Assembly: GCA_018350325.1 (NCBI GenBank)
Contig: JAEVLN010000017.1
Coordinates: forward strand, 1,140,666 to 1,204,665
DNA from: Globodera rostochiensis
Lineage: Eukaryota > Nematoda > Chromadorea > Rhabditida > Heteroderidae
Length of the DNA stretch: 64,000 nucleotides
Direction: 5' to 3'
The position numbers were made by a program, and so were the translations under genes. Shown one piece after another: positions 11,210 through 23,200 of this stretch. The notes under the pieces were generated by a model. It had not been told where the DNA came from. It did no database searches and was given only the letters and a program-made list of their open reading frames with translations. Each line of letters opens with the position of its first letter. The stretch's first letter is position 1.

Positions 11210-11542
11210 TCACTTTCCTCGGCCGCCGGGGTTGTTGATGTTGACAATACGTCCAGTTCCCCCCACCCAATTGCGACCGTTCCATCGAGGCGGTTGCGGT
11301 TGGTTGACGTTAATTATGCCAGTTGCCTGACCGCCTTGTCGTTTGACGCGCTTAAAGCGTAATAAACGTAAATATTGACGATTTCATCGATGCTTTCACC
11401 TGAACTTCAGCTTCATTCAGCGGCACAGAAGCGACAAATGACACCTGAAGGCAAAACGTCGTTTGTTAATTGGCCATTAAACTTTTATTATTACCAGAAG
11501 GAGCAGAAGCAGAACCAGCGGAAGCTTGGCAAAGTGTTGCAT
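11210..11542 (-). CDS. Small secreted protein, MQHFAKL family, near-twin of the copy at 4,991
   Basis: Three phase-0 exons on the minus strand (11495-11542, 11400-11444, 11210-11350) encode about 77 residues. The order is the same as in the copy at 4,991: MQHFAKL signal exon, spacer VSFVASVPLNEAEVQ, then RVKRQGGQATGIINVNQ. It differs by an extra Gln-Pro before PPRWNGRNW, a Gly in place of Asp after WV, and an Ile-to-Val change. The mature part again ends NINNPGGRGK. The introns and about 150 bases of 5' flank are also close to identical. Together with the plus-strand copy it forms an inverted duplication with about 6 kb between the arms. Confidence 0.8.
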
Positions 11543-11606
11543 TTTGAGTTTTTGGGGAGTTTAGGCCGATTGTTAGAGGATTGTGAGTGTCCCCCAATTG
11601 TTTGGA

Positions 11607-11680
11607 GGCCCTTTTATAAGCCATTCTCAGCCACTCCGTTTTGATTATTCATTTACGCCCGCGGGGGGAATGAATAAACG
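11607..11680 (-). promoter_or_regulatory. Conserved promoter block, minus-strand copy
   Basis: TATA box (CTTATAAAAGGGCC on the minus strand, about 11607-11620) and the CCCCGCGGGCG block with its AT-rich shoulders (about 11643-11680), as at 4,857 and 8,917. Confidence 0.65.
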
Positions 11681-12162
11681 TGGATTTGTCGGATTAAAGG
11701 CCAAAAAAGCATTGTGAAGCCGACGAACGATCAACCTTCATCGAGGGGCATTCAAATGATCAAAAAGTTTGCCATGGGCAAAGACCAATTTTATGCAAAA
11801 GGTTAAAATTTTTGAAAGAAAATGACTAAAGTTTTTGCCAGTAAAATCGAGTAGGTCGGGGACATAACTAGAAATTCAGCACACGAAAACCATTAAAGGC
11901 GGACACGGTTAATTTTATTATGGCAAAGACTTTTTTCGTCTTATTTTATGTCAATATTCGGGAATGTATTAGACGCGAACAACCGATGCCATCCGGGTTT
12001 TTGCACACGCATCTGAATGGAAATTAGCAAACATTAAAGTTAAAATGCTTTGTTTGGACTCTTCTCATGAACATATTTTAAAAAATAGGCAAAAACATAA
12101 AAACGCCCATAGTTATAAATTAAATTTTCACTTTTGAAAAAACCAATTCAAAATATTTTTTG

Positions 12163-12438
12163 TTATTGGCTTTTTTTTAAATTTATTTTGAATGTTAAAG
12201 GTCTTTGTCGCCCCAAAAATTCGTTTTCATAATTGAACAGCAGGGATATGAATACATTTTGGTTACATGGATTCAAATACGCTCTTTGGTCACATGAACA
12301 GCCTGCTGAAATTTGGCCACCGTTGGAGAAAGAACAAGCATTGTCCGTGGAACCATCGGCGGACAGTTCGTCAGTGCCAAATGAAAATGACGATAAAAAA
12401 AAGAGTATAAATAGTAACAGAAAAAGGGCGAAAGACAT
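12163..12438 (-). CDS. Small secreted four-cysteine protein, unrecognised
   Basis: A single open exon of 91 residues starts MSFALFLLLFILFFLSSF, a strong signal peptide, and continues GTDELSADGSTDNAC. Four cysteines follow in the pattern C-x11-C-x-C-x9-C (NACSFSNGG, GCSCDQRAY, NPCNQ). The tail is basic. A competing frame on the other strand (12,233-12,466) lacks a signal peptide, and I take it as the shadow. The last 20 or so residues could instead be intron if a splice site was missed. It sits 550 bases from another small secreted cysteine-rich gene. Function unknown. Confidence 0.5.
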   Translation of the reverse strand: MSFALFLLLFILFFLSSFSFGTDELSADGSTDNACSFSNGGQISAGCSCDQRAYLNPCNQNVFISLLFNYENEFLGRQRPLTFKINLKKSQ

Positions 12439-12987
12439 CCAACGAAGAATCAGACAATTTATATAAATCATAATTAAAACAAATTTAATCTAAATATTTT
12501 ATTAAATCTATGCATCTGACAAATGATTGAACAAACGTTTTTTATCAATAAAACAAATTGGCGGGGCTAAACTGGTTGGTTGTTCGGCTCACATTTTATT
12601 TTAAGAACAAAACTGATTAATTAAACGTCGCCCTTCATTTGCGCCTTTTTTGGTTTTGATTTGTTAATTAGAATGAATTTTGAATTAATAGTAAATTAAA
12701 AAAAAAATTAAGATAAAATTATCAATTTTTAGAATTAATTACCGGCTATAAACAATTAACGATTTGGACTTTAATTTAATTTGTGTGACATTAAATTAAT
12801 TGAAAAGTGGACAATAAACTCACATGACTTTCGTCTTAATCAATCATTGCCGCCCTTTCCGTTTTTACCAATTTGACTGCCCTTTGCCATTTGATGTGTC
12901 TAATTTTTTTCCCAAAAAATTAACAAATTTTAAGTCCAAATGGCCCCAATTCTTTGATATAAAATGCTTTTTTAAACACTTTTTAGA

Positions 12988-14013
12988 ATGGAAAAAGTTT
13001 GTATTATTACATTTTTGTTGGTCTGTTCGGCAATTTACAAAGCAGATTGCGGTGTTAGTGCTGTCAGCAGCAATTCAATGTAATATTAATATTATTGTAT
13101 TTGTATTGTAGGAATTTTAAGCCTAGGTAAATAAAATATCATATTGTAAGGGATATCAATCACTGCTTAATCTAGGGTTAAGCCCCGACCCCGAGCCTCA
13201 AATCCCCGACCCCGACATGGCCAACCCCGGCCTCCCCGTCCTTTTTTCGGGTCGGGGATCGGGGGCAAAATCCCCTAAAGATCGGACTTTTTTGAGAGAA
13301 GATAAGTTCTTCGAACACATTCCTTCATGATTTGGTCTTGTAGTGGTGGTGAGTGATGGGTGCTATATGGGTCATGTGGTGGTTCGGATCCTGGTGTTTA
13401 AATTATTTTTTCCGAGTTTCTCTGTGAGAAAATCTAGAGATATTTGAGGATGATAAATGGATTTGAAAAGAAAATTAGGTATATATTTTATGATTGCTCA
13501 GTGAAGACATTGCAGTAATTTTTATGAACAAAATTTTCTTCACCCCCGATCCCCGAGCCCGAAAAATTTGGTCGTCCCCGACCCCGACTTTCTCGCCCCC
13601 GAGAGGTCGGGGCTCAACCCTAGCTTAATCCCAGCGGCTTTATTGGATTAAGGCGTGGTGTGTGTTGCTCTCTAACAGCACATCGGTGCGGTTAACTGGG
13701 AACGCTGGCAGCTCATCTCAGCGGCTCTATTTTCTGAAATTGTTTAATTTTTAGAATTTTGTTTTGTTTTGGAAAATTAAAATTTAACGATGAAAAAACA
13801 ATTGATTTTAGGAATCGATTTGCGCGCAATGCAGAGAATTGTATTCAAATGAAGATTGAGACGGAGTAAATTTGTTAAATTTAATATTTATTAAATTGTT
13901 TGACAATTTTTTGAAGTGCTGGTATGATCAAATGTTGGAGCTGCAAATGCGGTTGCGTCACCGAAGAATGTCTTCAAAATTGTGACAAAAAATTTTGTCG
14001 ACCACAACAATAA
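12988..14013 (+). CDS. Secreted cysteine-rich 80-residue protein, unrecognised
   Basis: Three exons (12988-13079, 13812-13865, 13917-14013) close exactly in phase. Residues 1-21 are a signal peptide (MEKVCIITFLLVCSAIYKAD). The middle exon is NRFARNAENCIQMKIET. The last exon packs seven cysteines into 32 residues: CWSCKCGC, then EECLQNC, then KKFC, ending RPQQ. Dense CxC and CxxC pairs suggest metal binding or a disulfide knot. The 732-base first intron is mostly a 450-base hAT-like element (13,173-13,622). Without that insertion the intron would be under 300 bases. I do not recognise the family. Confidence 0.65.
13173..13622. mobile_element. hAT-like MITE (450 bp) in an intron
   Basis: Ends TAGGGTTAAGCCCCGACCCC and GGTCGGGGCTCAACCCTA are inverted repeats, flanked by exact 8-mers GCTTAATC (13165-13172 and 13623-13630). 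Both arms are CCCCGACC-rich. The middle contains a tRNA-like stretch near 13,326-13,395 (TCTTGTAGTGGTGG, later GGTTCGGATCC), which resemble Pol III A and B boxes. Confidence 0.85.
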
Positions 14014-14394
14014 AACGATGAAACCAAATTAAAATAAAAATTTAAAAATCATTTAATGCTCATTCATGTGTTTTATTTAACTTGATAAACGAGTGTGGAC
14101 CGGATTTATGTTTTTTTACAATTAAATAATCATGAGAGAAGCTCGAATCGCTTTTCTTTTAGATTAGCGAATTTTTAGTGTATATAAAAGTATATAGGAA
14201 AATATATCATTGAGTCCAGACTCCCAATCACCAAAATTATATTTTTCGAAAATTCCGAAAACAAATATGGAGTAAGGAAGCGAGTGATTCCGCTGGTTGG
14301 AAGTGGACGGTTAAAACGCCTAGGGCGGGGGCAAAAGATCACCCATAAAGAAAGCAAAAGACATCATATAATCTATGATTTTTTGAGACAAAAT
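14014..14394. other. No gene seen
   Basis: AT-rich flank after the cysteine-rich gene; no exon or clear repeat. Confidence 0.4.
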
Positions 14395-14745
14395 TTTTTT
14401 AAAAGTCGAGAAAAGGTGTTTTTAGGGGGATTCGGGGGCGTAGAATCCGAATCCGACCCTTTTGTTGTAGTTTTGTGCTTTTTTGAATAATTTTAGGCAA
14501 AAATTGGTTTTTGAAAATTTTTGAGATTTTGAAAAAATGTTCGAATTCGGATCCGGGCCTACGGAATTAGTCAAAATAAAGGCCATATTCGGATTCTATG
14601 CCCTCGAATCCCCCTAAAAACACCTTTTCTCGACTTTGAAAAAATTTTGTTTTTTTCAAAAAATAATAGATTAGATGAAGTCTCTTATGATAAGTCTGAT
14701 GTCATATTCGTAATCAGCGATCCCAATACCCCCCGTGAATTATGT
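14395..14745. mobile_element. Long hairpin element, family of three, copy 2
   Basis: The arm AAGTCGAGAAAAGGTGTTTT, AGGGGGATTCGGGGGCGTAG, AATCCGAATCC is matched in reverse by GGATTCTATGCCCTCGAATC, CCCCTAAAAACACC. Outside it lies TTATGATAAGTCTGATGTC, ATATTCGTAATCAGCG, as in the copy at 9,770. Confidence 0.6.
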
Positions 14746-14774
14746 AGTAAATTATTGTATAAAAGCAAATTCCA

Positions 14775-15290
14775 TTTTTGTCCGATTTTGGCCAACCGGA
14801 CATTTTATCCGTCGGAGCTTTTGTCGTTTTCCAAGTGACCGGACCTTGTGTCTATGTACGCTTACAAATTAGCCGTATTGACGTGTAAATTAGTGTTTTT
14901 GGTAGTTTATTGCGGTCCCGACGTTTTAGTACCAAGTTTAAACATCGGTTTAATGTTTGGATGGATTATTTTGCACCTACTAGTAAAAACCCTATTAAAC
15001 TTATTTTGGGTAATTTTGAGTCTGGGCTAAATTATTGCATAAAAGCAAATTCCATTTCTGTCCGATTTTGGCCAACCGGACATTTTATCCGTCGGACCTT
15101 TTGTCGTTTCCAAGCGACCGGACCTTTTGTCCGTCGGACCTTTTGTCGTTTCCAAGCGACCGGACCTTTTGTCCGTCGGAGCTTTTGTCGTTTCCAAGCG
15201 ACCGGACCTTTTGTCCATCGGACCTTTTGTCTACGTACGCTTACAAATTAGTTACGAACCAAAGACGTATGTATTGATGTGTAAATTAGT
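14775..15290. repeat. Tandem 42-base repeat with a duplicated flank
   Basis: TTTGTCGTTTCCAAGCGACC, GGACCTTTTGTCCGTCGGAC recurs about four times at 15,085-15,230. An earlier diverged copy lies at 14,780-14,850. Both are followed by a TACGCTTACAAATTAG segment. Not coding. Confidence 0.6.
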
Positions 15291-15890
15291 TTTTTTGGTA
15301 GTTTCTTTTCTAAACGGAATAGTGGGGGTAAATAGAATAGGTAAAGGGATAAATAAAATGGGAACCTTGCAAACAAAGCGCCAAGCGCTCTTACTATGAA
15401 TGAGAGACTATTTGCCCCACTTACCCCCCCCCCTTCTCTCTTTTGCCTTCTTTTTGTGTAAAGGGAAGGAAAGAAAAGGTTAGGGAGTGTGACGCGTGCG
15501 TTTCCCGCTCTCGCTCTTTATACCCCCCCCCCAACACGCACGCAGCTCATTCTCCCCCCTTGAGCATCATTTATGTCAGAAATCAATCAATGCTTTTGCA
15601 TGCGAGCGCTGCCCTTGGGGGTATTCTTTCCTTTCGCTTACAAATTAACTAACCCTATTTTTGCCTTTGCACTGCATGTACATACATAGTATATTAGATT
15701 ATTGATTATGTTTTGTTACTTTAAGCTAAATACACATTAAAGTATGTGTATGTGTAGGGATTGCATTGGAATTTTTCCAAAATAAGGACATCGAAGCCCA
15801 AAAATAAGATTTAGGGGTCCAAAATAAAGACAATCTTTTAAAACGTTCTATCCTGCCCCTGTTTTTAATCTTATTTTAAGCTTCCGATAG
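15291..15890. other. No gene seen
   Basis: Low-complexity spacer with two runs of nine or more C (near 15,425 and 15,530). No exon supported. Confidence 0.4.
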
Positions 15891-15894
15891 TAGA

Positions 15895-16010
15895 GTGCGG
15901 CAAAATCGGTCCCGCTGCGGGATTACAAATCAAAATCTCGTGCGGGATCGGATTTGTGGGATTAATCCCGCATTTTAAATTTGCGGGATCCCGCGCGGGA
16001 TTGCGGGATT
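15895..16010. repeat. GCGGGAT/ATCCCGC self-complementary island
   Basis: Words such as GCGGGATCCCGCGCGGGATT alternate with their complements over about 115 bases. It resembles the interiors of the hAT-like MITEs, but its ends and target duplication were not found. Confidence 0.5.
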
Positions 16011-16555
16011 TTTAATTTTACCAAAAAAATCAAAACAAAAAGGTCCCCTGTTTTGTAATTTCGTCCAACCAAAAAATGGAAATTCCAAAAAGTTGTAAAA
16101 AGCCGCCCAAAAACTTTTTAAAAATCATAAAAATTTAATAAATTGTTTCCTCCACACAAATCCTCAGTCAAAAGACATAAAATATTAGGTTTTCTTAGGG
16201 GCTGAATGACGCAATGATTACGAATCCGTCAATAGAAAATAAAAATAATTTAAAGCGCTCATATTTTTAGACCATTTTTAGAATAATTTTTTTAAATTTT
16301 AACCAAAAGGGTCCCCCTATGGTTTTTCAATTTTTAAACAGTTCAAAAACCGGTTTAAATGCTTGTCCCAGTAATTTATGATCTTTCTATCGGTTTCAGC
16401 CCCTAAGAAACCCTAATAAGTGGTTTTAAGTGATTTTGAGCCTGGGACCTATGATCCATATTTACCGTTTTGTCAACTTTTTAAAAAATTCTATTTATTT
16501 TTTTGGGCTATTTCGTGGTTTTTGGCTGATTGGGTATTTCGTGGCACGCCGACTT

Positions 16556-16740
16556 GAAATAAGAACAAATCTTATAAATAAGGACTAATCTTATAAATAA
16601 GGACTAATCTTATAAATAAGGACTAATCTTATAAATAAGGACTAATCTTATAAATAAGGACTAATCTTATAAATAAGGACTAATCTTATAAATAAGGACT
16701 AATCTTATAAATAAGGACAAATCTTATAAAAGGACTGATG
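16556..16740. repeat. Tandem 19-base repeat
   Basis: About nine head-to-tail copies of AATCTTATAAATAAGGACT. Confidence 0.85.
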
Positions 16741-17097
16741 CGATCCCTGCATAAAGCAATTTTTAATTGTCTATTTCGAAGGTGAGAGGGATACACTCGA
16801 TAAGAGGCATTTGGGTACTTTCGGTTCTGCGACCCCCAACACAAATTGCATTTTTAAAACACATTCTAGAGGTAACGAATATGACCTTCAATTTATCGAA
16901 TTTTGCGTTTAAAACGGGTTTTAACTACTTTAATTTCGCAAAACAGGGATCCTTGTTGGGATTTTTAAATATAAAACAAAAATTGAGAATTTAAACGGGT
17001 TTAGTTTAAAAATTAAGAAAAGTAACGGTTATAAATGTGTCAAATGCATTTGGGTTGGGGTCGGAAAGTACCTGCATTTGCTATTAAGACTAGTGTT

Positions 17098-17235
17098 CGG
17101 CAAATGGCATTTTCCGGTAACAGTAACGGTAAAACCGGTAATTACCGTTACCGGTTTTTTACCGTTCGTGGCCCAAAACGACCATAACGGTAAATCGGTA
17201 AATTTGCCGGTTTTTACCGTTACCGGTTTTAACTA
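17098..17235. repeat. ACCGGTAA/TTACCGGT self-complementary island
   Basis: Begins TAGTGTTCGGCAAATGGCAT, nearly the same left end as the MITE at 25,405, and continues as CCGGTAACGGTAAAACC and complements. No matching right end was found. Confidence 0.5.
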
Positions 17236-17281
17236 ATTCACCTCACATTTTTGTAATTAGCTGATTTTATTTCACTGGAAA

Positions 17282-20200
17282 ATGCGCAGTCAATACATCG
17301 TTGTCAAAAATGAAGTGGCAGCGGCAATTAATCAGAATCAGGCAAGAAAATGGTCGAATAATTTTAATTTAATTTTGAATTGGATCAAAATGTATGTAAC
17401 TTCACAAATTAAAATGTAATTAATTGTTGCTGTGGCTATAACAATTCTCTTTCATTAGGGATTATAATTAATTGTCTTTTTATGTGTGGCTTTCACTTCC
17501 AAAAATAACAAGTTAAATGACCATTCTTTACCATTTTTATTGCTGAAGATTTGTCCATAACTTTATAAAATTTGCCAGTTTTGTCAAGAACAACAACAAC
17601 GCACATTTGTCGCCGGCGGCGACGACGGCAATGAGCGTGAGGGCCGGGCGCGCTTTATGCGAAACGTGAAGACTGAATGGATTGCTGCTGGCGAAGGTGG
17701 GCAAGCAAAAGCATGGACGACTTATTATTTATGGATTTTGTCTTGTTTAATGTGTGTATCAAAGGTTATTTTGATGGGTCGACTATTACAAATGAATTAT
17801 GTGGAGACCGAACGGCATCTCGGGATTGTCGGGTTCCCGAACGACAATATATGGGGGATTTTTGGGATTGGGTCGGGGCCCGATCCCGAAAATTGGATTG
17901 ACCGTTCTCTACATAATATGTCAGTGAGTGAAAGAGTTTTGGGTAATGGTGTCTTTTACTGGTCCAGTTTTTTTTTTAATGGAGGTTTTAAGAAATTCTG
18001 AGAAGTACTCGGGGGTTATTCACGAATATGTTATCAGATTTTATCATATGCATCATCTAATCTGTTTCAACATTTAAGATTTTTTGAAAAAAATTAAAAA
18101 TTTTTCAAAGTCGCTAAAAGGGTGTGTCTTGGGGTATTCGGGCGCATAGAATTCGAATCTGATTATTTTTTGTAGTTTCGTGCTTTTTTGAATTATTTTG
18201 AAGCCAAAATTAATTTTTGGAAATTTTTGAATTTTTTGGTAAATTGTTCGGTTTCGGTTCCGGGGTTCGAATTGGCTGAAATGGAGCTCAGATTCGAATT
18301 CTACGCGCCCGAATACCCCAAGAAACACCCTTTAGCGACTTTGAAAATTTTTTGATTTTTTTCAAAAAATCTTAGATGTTGAAATCACAGATTAATCTGA
18401 TATCATATTCGTGATCAGCGTCCTCGATAACCCCCGAATACTTCTCAGAATTTCTTAAAACCTCCATTTTTAAAAAAAAACGGGACCAGTAAAAGAAGTT
18501 TTGTATGGGAAACTGATGACATTTTTTGTTGAAAATAGACATTTTATTTTTGGAACTCCGATTTTACTGTCTCGTCCTTTTTTCTTTTGACAATTTCTTT
18601 TTGGATTTTCTAACATTTAAATGCATTTTTCACAAATCAAAATTGTTTGAATCCGGGAACGGGGGTTCGACATGAACAAAAACTGCTTGGGCTTTATGGC
18701 TCTAAACTCAATCGTCGTCAGAATGTCCATCCGTACGTCCTCCTTCCCCTGCTGCTTCGTCCACGTCCTCGTCCTCATCTTCTTCGATAATCAATTTGGA
18801 CGACTTGGAGGAGCACATTCAGCAGTGGATGCATGAGGATGGACAGTTGATGAACAATGATGAGCATGATGTACAATTATTGGGGGAGTATCAACGGCCT
18901 CAGGTCGAATCGGAATTTTGATATAATTTGGAGGTCCTCCCCTCCCCCCCCCACCATTTTTTTGCAAAAATAATTTGTTAAGAAAAGCTATAGACGGACT
19001 GATTGAATCTTCTACGCCGCAAAATTTTTGATAAAAAGCACGAATTTGATTTCAGGATCCGAATTTGGTTGAGGGAAATCGGATTCGGATTCTACGACCC
19101 GAAAAACTCTCCAAAAATCAAAAGAATGCCAAAAATGGGGGATTGACCACCCAAACGAATCACAACGAAAAGAATTCAGAACAATTTGCCTTCTGCTGGT
19201 GTCAATCCACCAATGTCAGCAGCAAAGACTTTGGAAGCATTGAGAGCAAATCCAAATGGAATTTCTGTGAGTTTACGAATGCTTTAAGAAATAAAAATTA
19301 CAAAAGAATAAAATGCCAATTTTTATTTAAATTCCAATGTTTCCATTGTCACAGAATGCCATTCTGAACGCGTGCAAAAGGGGCAACCCGTTCATTCTGT
19401 TCAGTGCCACTCAGCGTGCCATCATCCGGTGTTCGCTTTCGCCTGAGGCAACATTTAAACAAATATCGGAAGAGACCGCGCGGCGCTGGAAAACATTGCC
19501 TGTGGCTGAGAAGCAAGTCTACAAACGGCACGCCAAAGAGCTGCAGCAAATAGCGGCGCCAGAGCCAAAAGTGGGGGTTTTTAAAATTTATTTATATAAT
19601 TTATGAATAATTTTCATTTTATTCCCGAAATTTGTTGAAATTCTAACAACTTGTTTTTTTGGTTGCCTGTACTGCGAGGGAATATATTTTTAAAAAAATT
19701 ACATTTTTAAAAACTTTGCAAATATTCAGTTTTTATTTTAATTAAACAATCTTTAAAAGTTAGGCCGGCCAAATTCGTGCGTTCTGCTGTTTATGGAACG
19801 GCTGCATCTTCGAGTCCAATTCTGAGTCTGGACTGTTTCAGCATATTTCGATTTCGCACATTTCATTACGTAAATTTAAAAAAAAAGAAAAAGCCTTTTA
19901 AAAATGTGCAAGGGGACTATTTAAACAGTTTCCGCTCCTTTGTTTTGCATGTGGCGGCCGTGTAACAGAGGCCCCAGCAAAAACAATCCGTTCAAATCCG
20001 TCACCAATTTGATGAAGCACATACGCGAGAGACACGGCGGAGGCCAAATTGTGCAAGCGAATGATTGGACCTTTTCCAGGTGGACAATGAATTGCTTTAG
20101 TGAACATTACCTAATTATTTTAATGATTAATTGTTATGAATTTTTTTTTTTTCAAAAATTGTAACTTTCAAAATTTCATTAAAAAATATTCATGGGATGA

Positions 20201-23200
20201 AAAATTGAGCTGAGAAAAATTTTAAATTTTTAAAAATTGTTTTCCACAGCATATTTGTTCACAGAAATTGCTGGAAATCGGAAAAATGTAGGAAGTCGGA
20301 AATCGAAATTCCGCCCATCCCTGGCACACGCCTGGAGGAAATTATGAGAACCACGGGAATTGCGGATTCATAGTCCCCCCCCCCTTTTTCTCATAGAGCG
20401 TACTTCGTCTACGTTCCCCCAGCACAGCAACTCACTCTTGGGTCGAATGTCAAAATTGTTCCAACTTCAAACTCGCCAAACATTGGCAAGACCGGACTGT
20501 TCATCAATCATCCATACGGAAAGGTGAAAAGAAACGACCTCTTAACAAAAAAAAAACACGAGATTATCTTAAACTTTTTCATTTGGGTGCTTTTCTTAAC
20601 CCTTAACAATGAAATTTTGTTTTTATTAAGAAGAGGGAATTAGGTATACTGTAGCTGCCGGAGACAAAAAAACATCGGAAAATTGCAGAATACGTGTAAT
20701 TTTTAAAATATACATATTATTTATACCGTTCAACTCCTCTCTAATTTGTAAGCCTAACGGACAAATCCGTTGGCGGAACCCTCTTTGAAGCACATGGGGT
20801 GAAATGTCTTTTTCAGTGGGGCTCAAATACGATACGATTTTTGTACGTTACACGATATGGCCAAAATTACGATATTTACGATTACGATACGATATGGATC
20901 TATGATATTTACGATTACGATACGATACGACGATACACAGCCCTGTTATATAGTGCTTAAAACATGCTGAAACAAATATGGACATTACAGCCCCAGGCTC
21001 CTTCAAAGTAGCTTCCGCCAACGGATTCGTCCGTTAGGCTTACAAATTAGAGAGGAGTCGAACGGGTTATATATAATATGTTAGATTTTGAGAACTACAC
21101 ATACATATTCTACAATCTTACCAAAAAGTCCAACAGAAGATGACCAATGATGAATGTTTATTTCAGGCCCCGAGTCAACAGTTCGCATGTGCTCAACCAA
21201 TTCTTTATGAAGCTGTTGTCGCTCGTCTTCAAGCGCAGAAAGCGAACGAAGGGACATCGGAGCAGCAGAAGCAGAAGCAGCAGCAGCAACAAATGCAGCA
21301 GCACCGTTTAAACGATACAATTGAACGACAACGGCAACCAGTGAACGACGGGAAAATGCTTCTTGAGGGATATTTGAGAGCAAATAATCAACCTCAACAA
21401 CATTTGGGCAAAAGCACCGGCGCAGGAATGGTTCCGCAGGGATATTCCGGATCAAATAATCAATACAGACAACCTTTGGAGAACAGCACAGCAACATTGC
21501 CTCAAGGATATTCCGGATCAAATAATCAATACAAACAACTTTTGGAGAACAGCACAGCAACATTGCCTCAAGGATATTCCGGATCAAATAATCAATGCCA
21601 ACAGTATGACAACAACTTCCGCGCAGTGCCGTCTGAGCGGTATCATGGACCAAATAAACAACAACTACAACCGGTATGCAACAACAACAACAACAACGCC
21701 ATAGGGGAATTGTCTGAGATGTACGTTCGGTTAACAAATCAATACCCACAACATTTCAATGACGACATCGGCACAGGAACGTTGCCTCAAGGATATTCCG
21801 GATCAAACAATCAATACAGACAGCCTTTGGAGAACAGCACAGGAACCTTGCCTCGAGGATATTCCGGATCCAACAATCAATATCGACAACATTTGGAGAA
21901 CAATAGCACCGGCACAAGAATGTTTTCTCCGGGATATTCTGGATCAAACAATCAATACAGACAACCTTTGGCGATAAGCACCGGCACGGGAATATTTCCT
22001 CGAGGATATTCCGGATCGAACAGTCAATATCGACAACCTTTGGAGAACAATAGCACCGGCACAAGAATGTTTCCTCAGGGATATTCCGGATCAAATCAAT
22101 ATCGACAACCCTTGGAGAACAGCACCGGCACAAGAATGTTTCCCCAGGGATATTCCGGATCAAACAATCAATATCGACAACCCTTGGAGAACAGCACCGG
22201 CACAGGAATTCAAGGATATTCCGGATCAAACAATCAATATCGACAACCCTTGGAGAACAGCACAGGAGTGTTGCCTGATAGTGAGAGATATTCTGAATCT
22301 AGTGATCAGCTACAACAGCATCAACCGATGAACAACAGCAATATGCCTTACTGTCAGGGAGCTTTTCGATCGACAACTGATGAATTGGTATTGGAAAAAG
22401 TGGACACGAATCAGGTGAGTTATATCACTTTTAAACATTTAATAATTTCTATAGTATAATTTTTTCTTAACTATTTTTGACTTCTTTTTTTACCATTCCA
22501 GTATTATTTTTCAAAATGTGTGAACTTTTGTTAATTTGAATTTTTATAATAGAAAATTTATATTAATTTGACATTTTTTGATGTACGAACCGAATGGTTT
22601 CACCGATCATATCTCCACATCTTAGTATTATTTTCCAATGTTTAGTATAGCTTTTAACTTTTTTGTTTTAATTCTAAAGATTGTTTAATATGTTTTCGAA
22701 ATATTCGTCGGCTATAGTTTAAAAAAAGAATCATTTATTCGCTCGCCATTACCATCAGACGTTGAAACTCCGTGCCGTTCTCATCAACGGAATCACCGTT
22801 CACTTTCCGGCTTCTGCCGAAGTTGTGGTGCTGCCGCCGGGCACACTTTCGGCTGATCAAACTCAACAGATCATCATCTACAACAAAAAGAAGGATTCAG
22901 CAACAGCGAGTGGAGCAGAAGCCAATTTAGACGCACAAAAAAGGCACAATTTAAGATAAATAAATATATATAATTAGGGCTGAATTGATTCCTTTAACAC
23001 TATTAAAAATTTAAAAATCTTTATTCAGAACACAACTTCAAGCGGCAGACCGATCGCAAAGTCCCCTCATTGCAACAGGCCGTCCGTCTTCTCCAATGAC
23101 ACCGTTAATCTCTTCACCAACTGCTGCTGGTGGTGTCGAATTCCAATTTCCTTCTCCAACTCCGGGCAATGTGTCGTCGTTGGATCAAAAACGGCTACGC

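Noticed and set aside
16556..16740. CRISPR-like regular array
   Set aside because: Pure tandem repeat without spacers, in a eukaryotic genome.
20250..20373. Open stretch after CCACAG reading IPPIPGTRLEEIMRTTG to a TAG
   Set aside because: It contains the half-MITE CGGAAATCGAAATTCCG and ends in a stop. The HMG/zinc-finger gene joins in perfect phase from 20,079 to 20,397 without it.
21081..22229. Long minus-strand cysteine-rich frames
   Set aside because: Shadows of the in-frame 66-base repeat of the HMG/zinc-finger gene.
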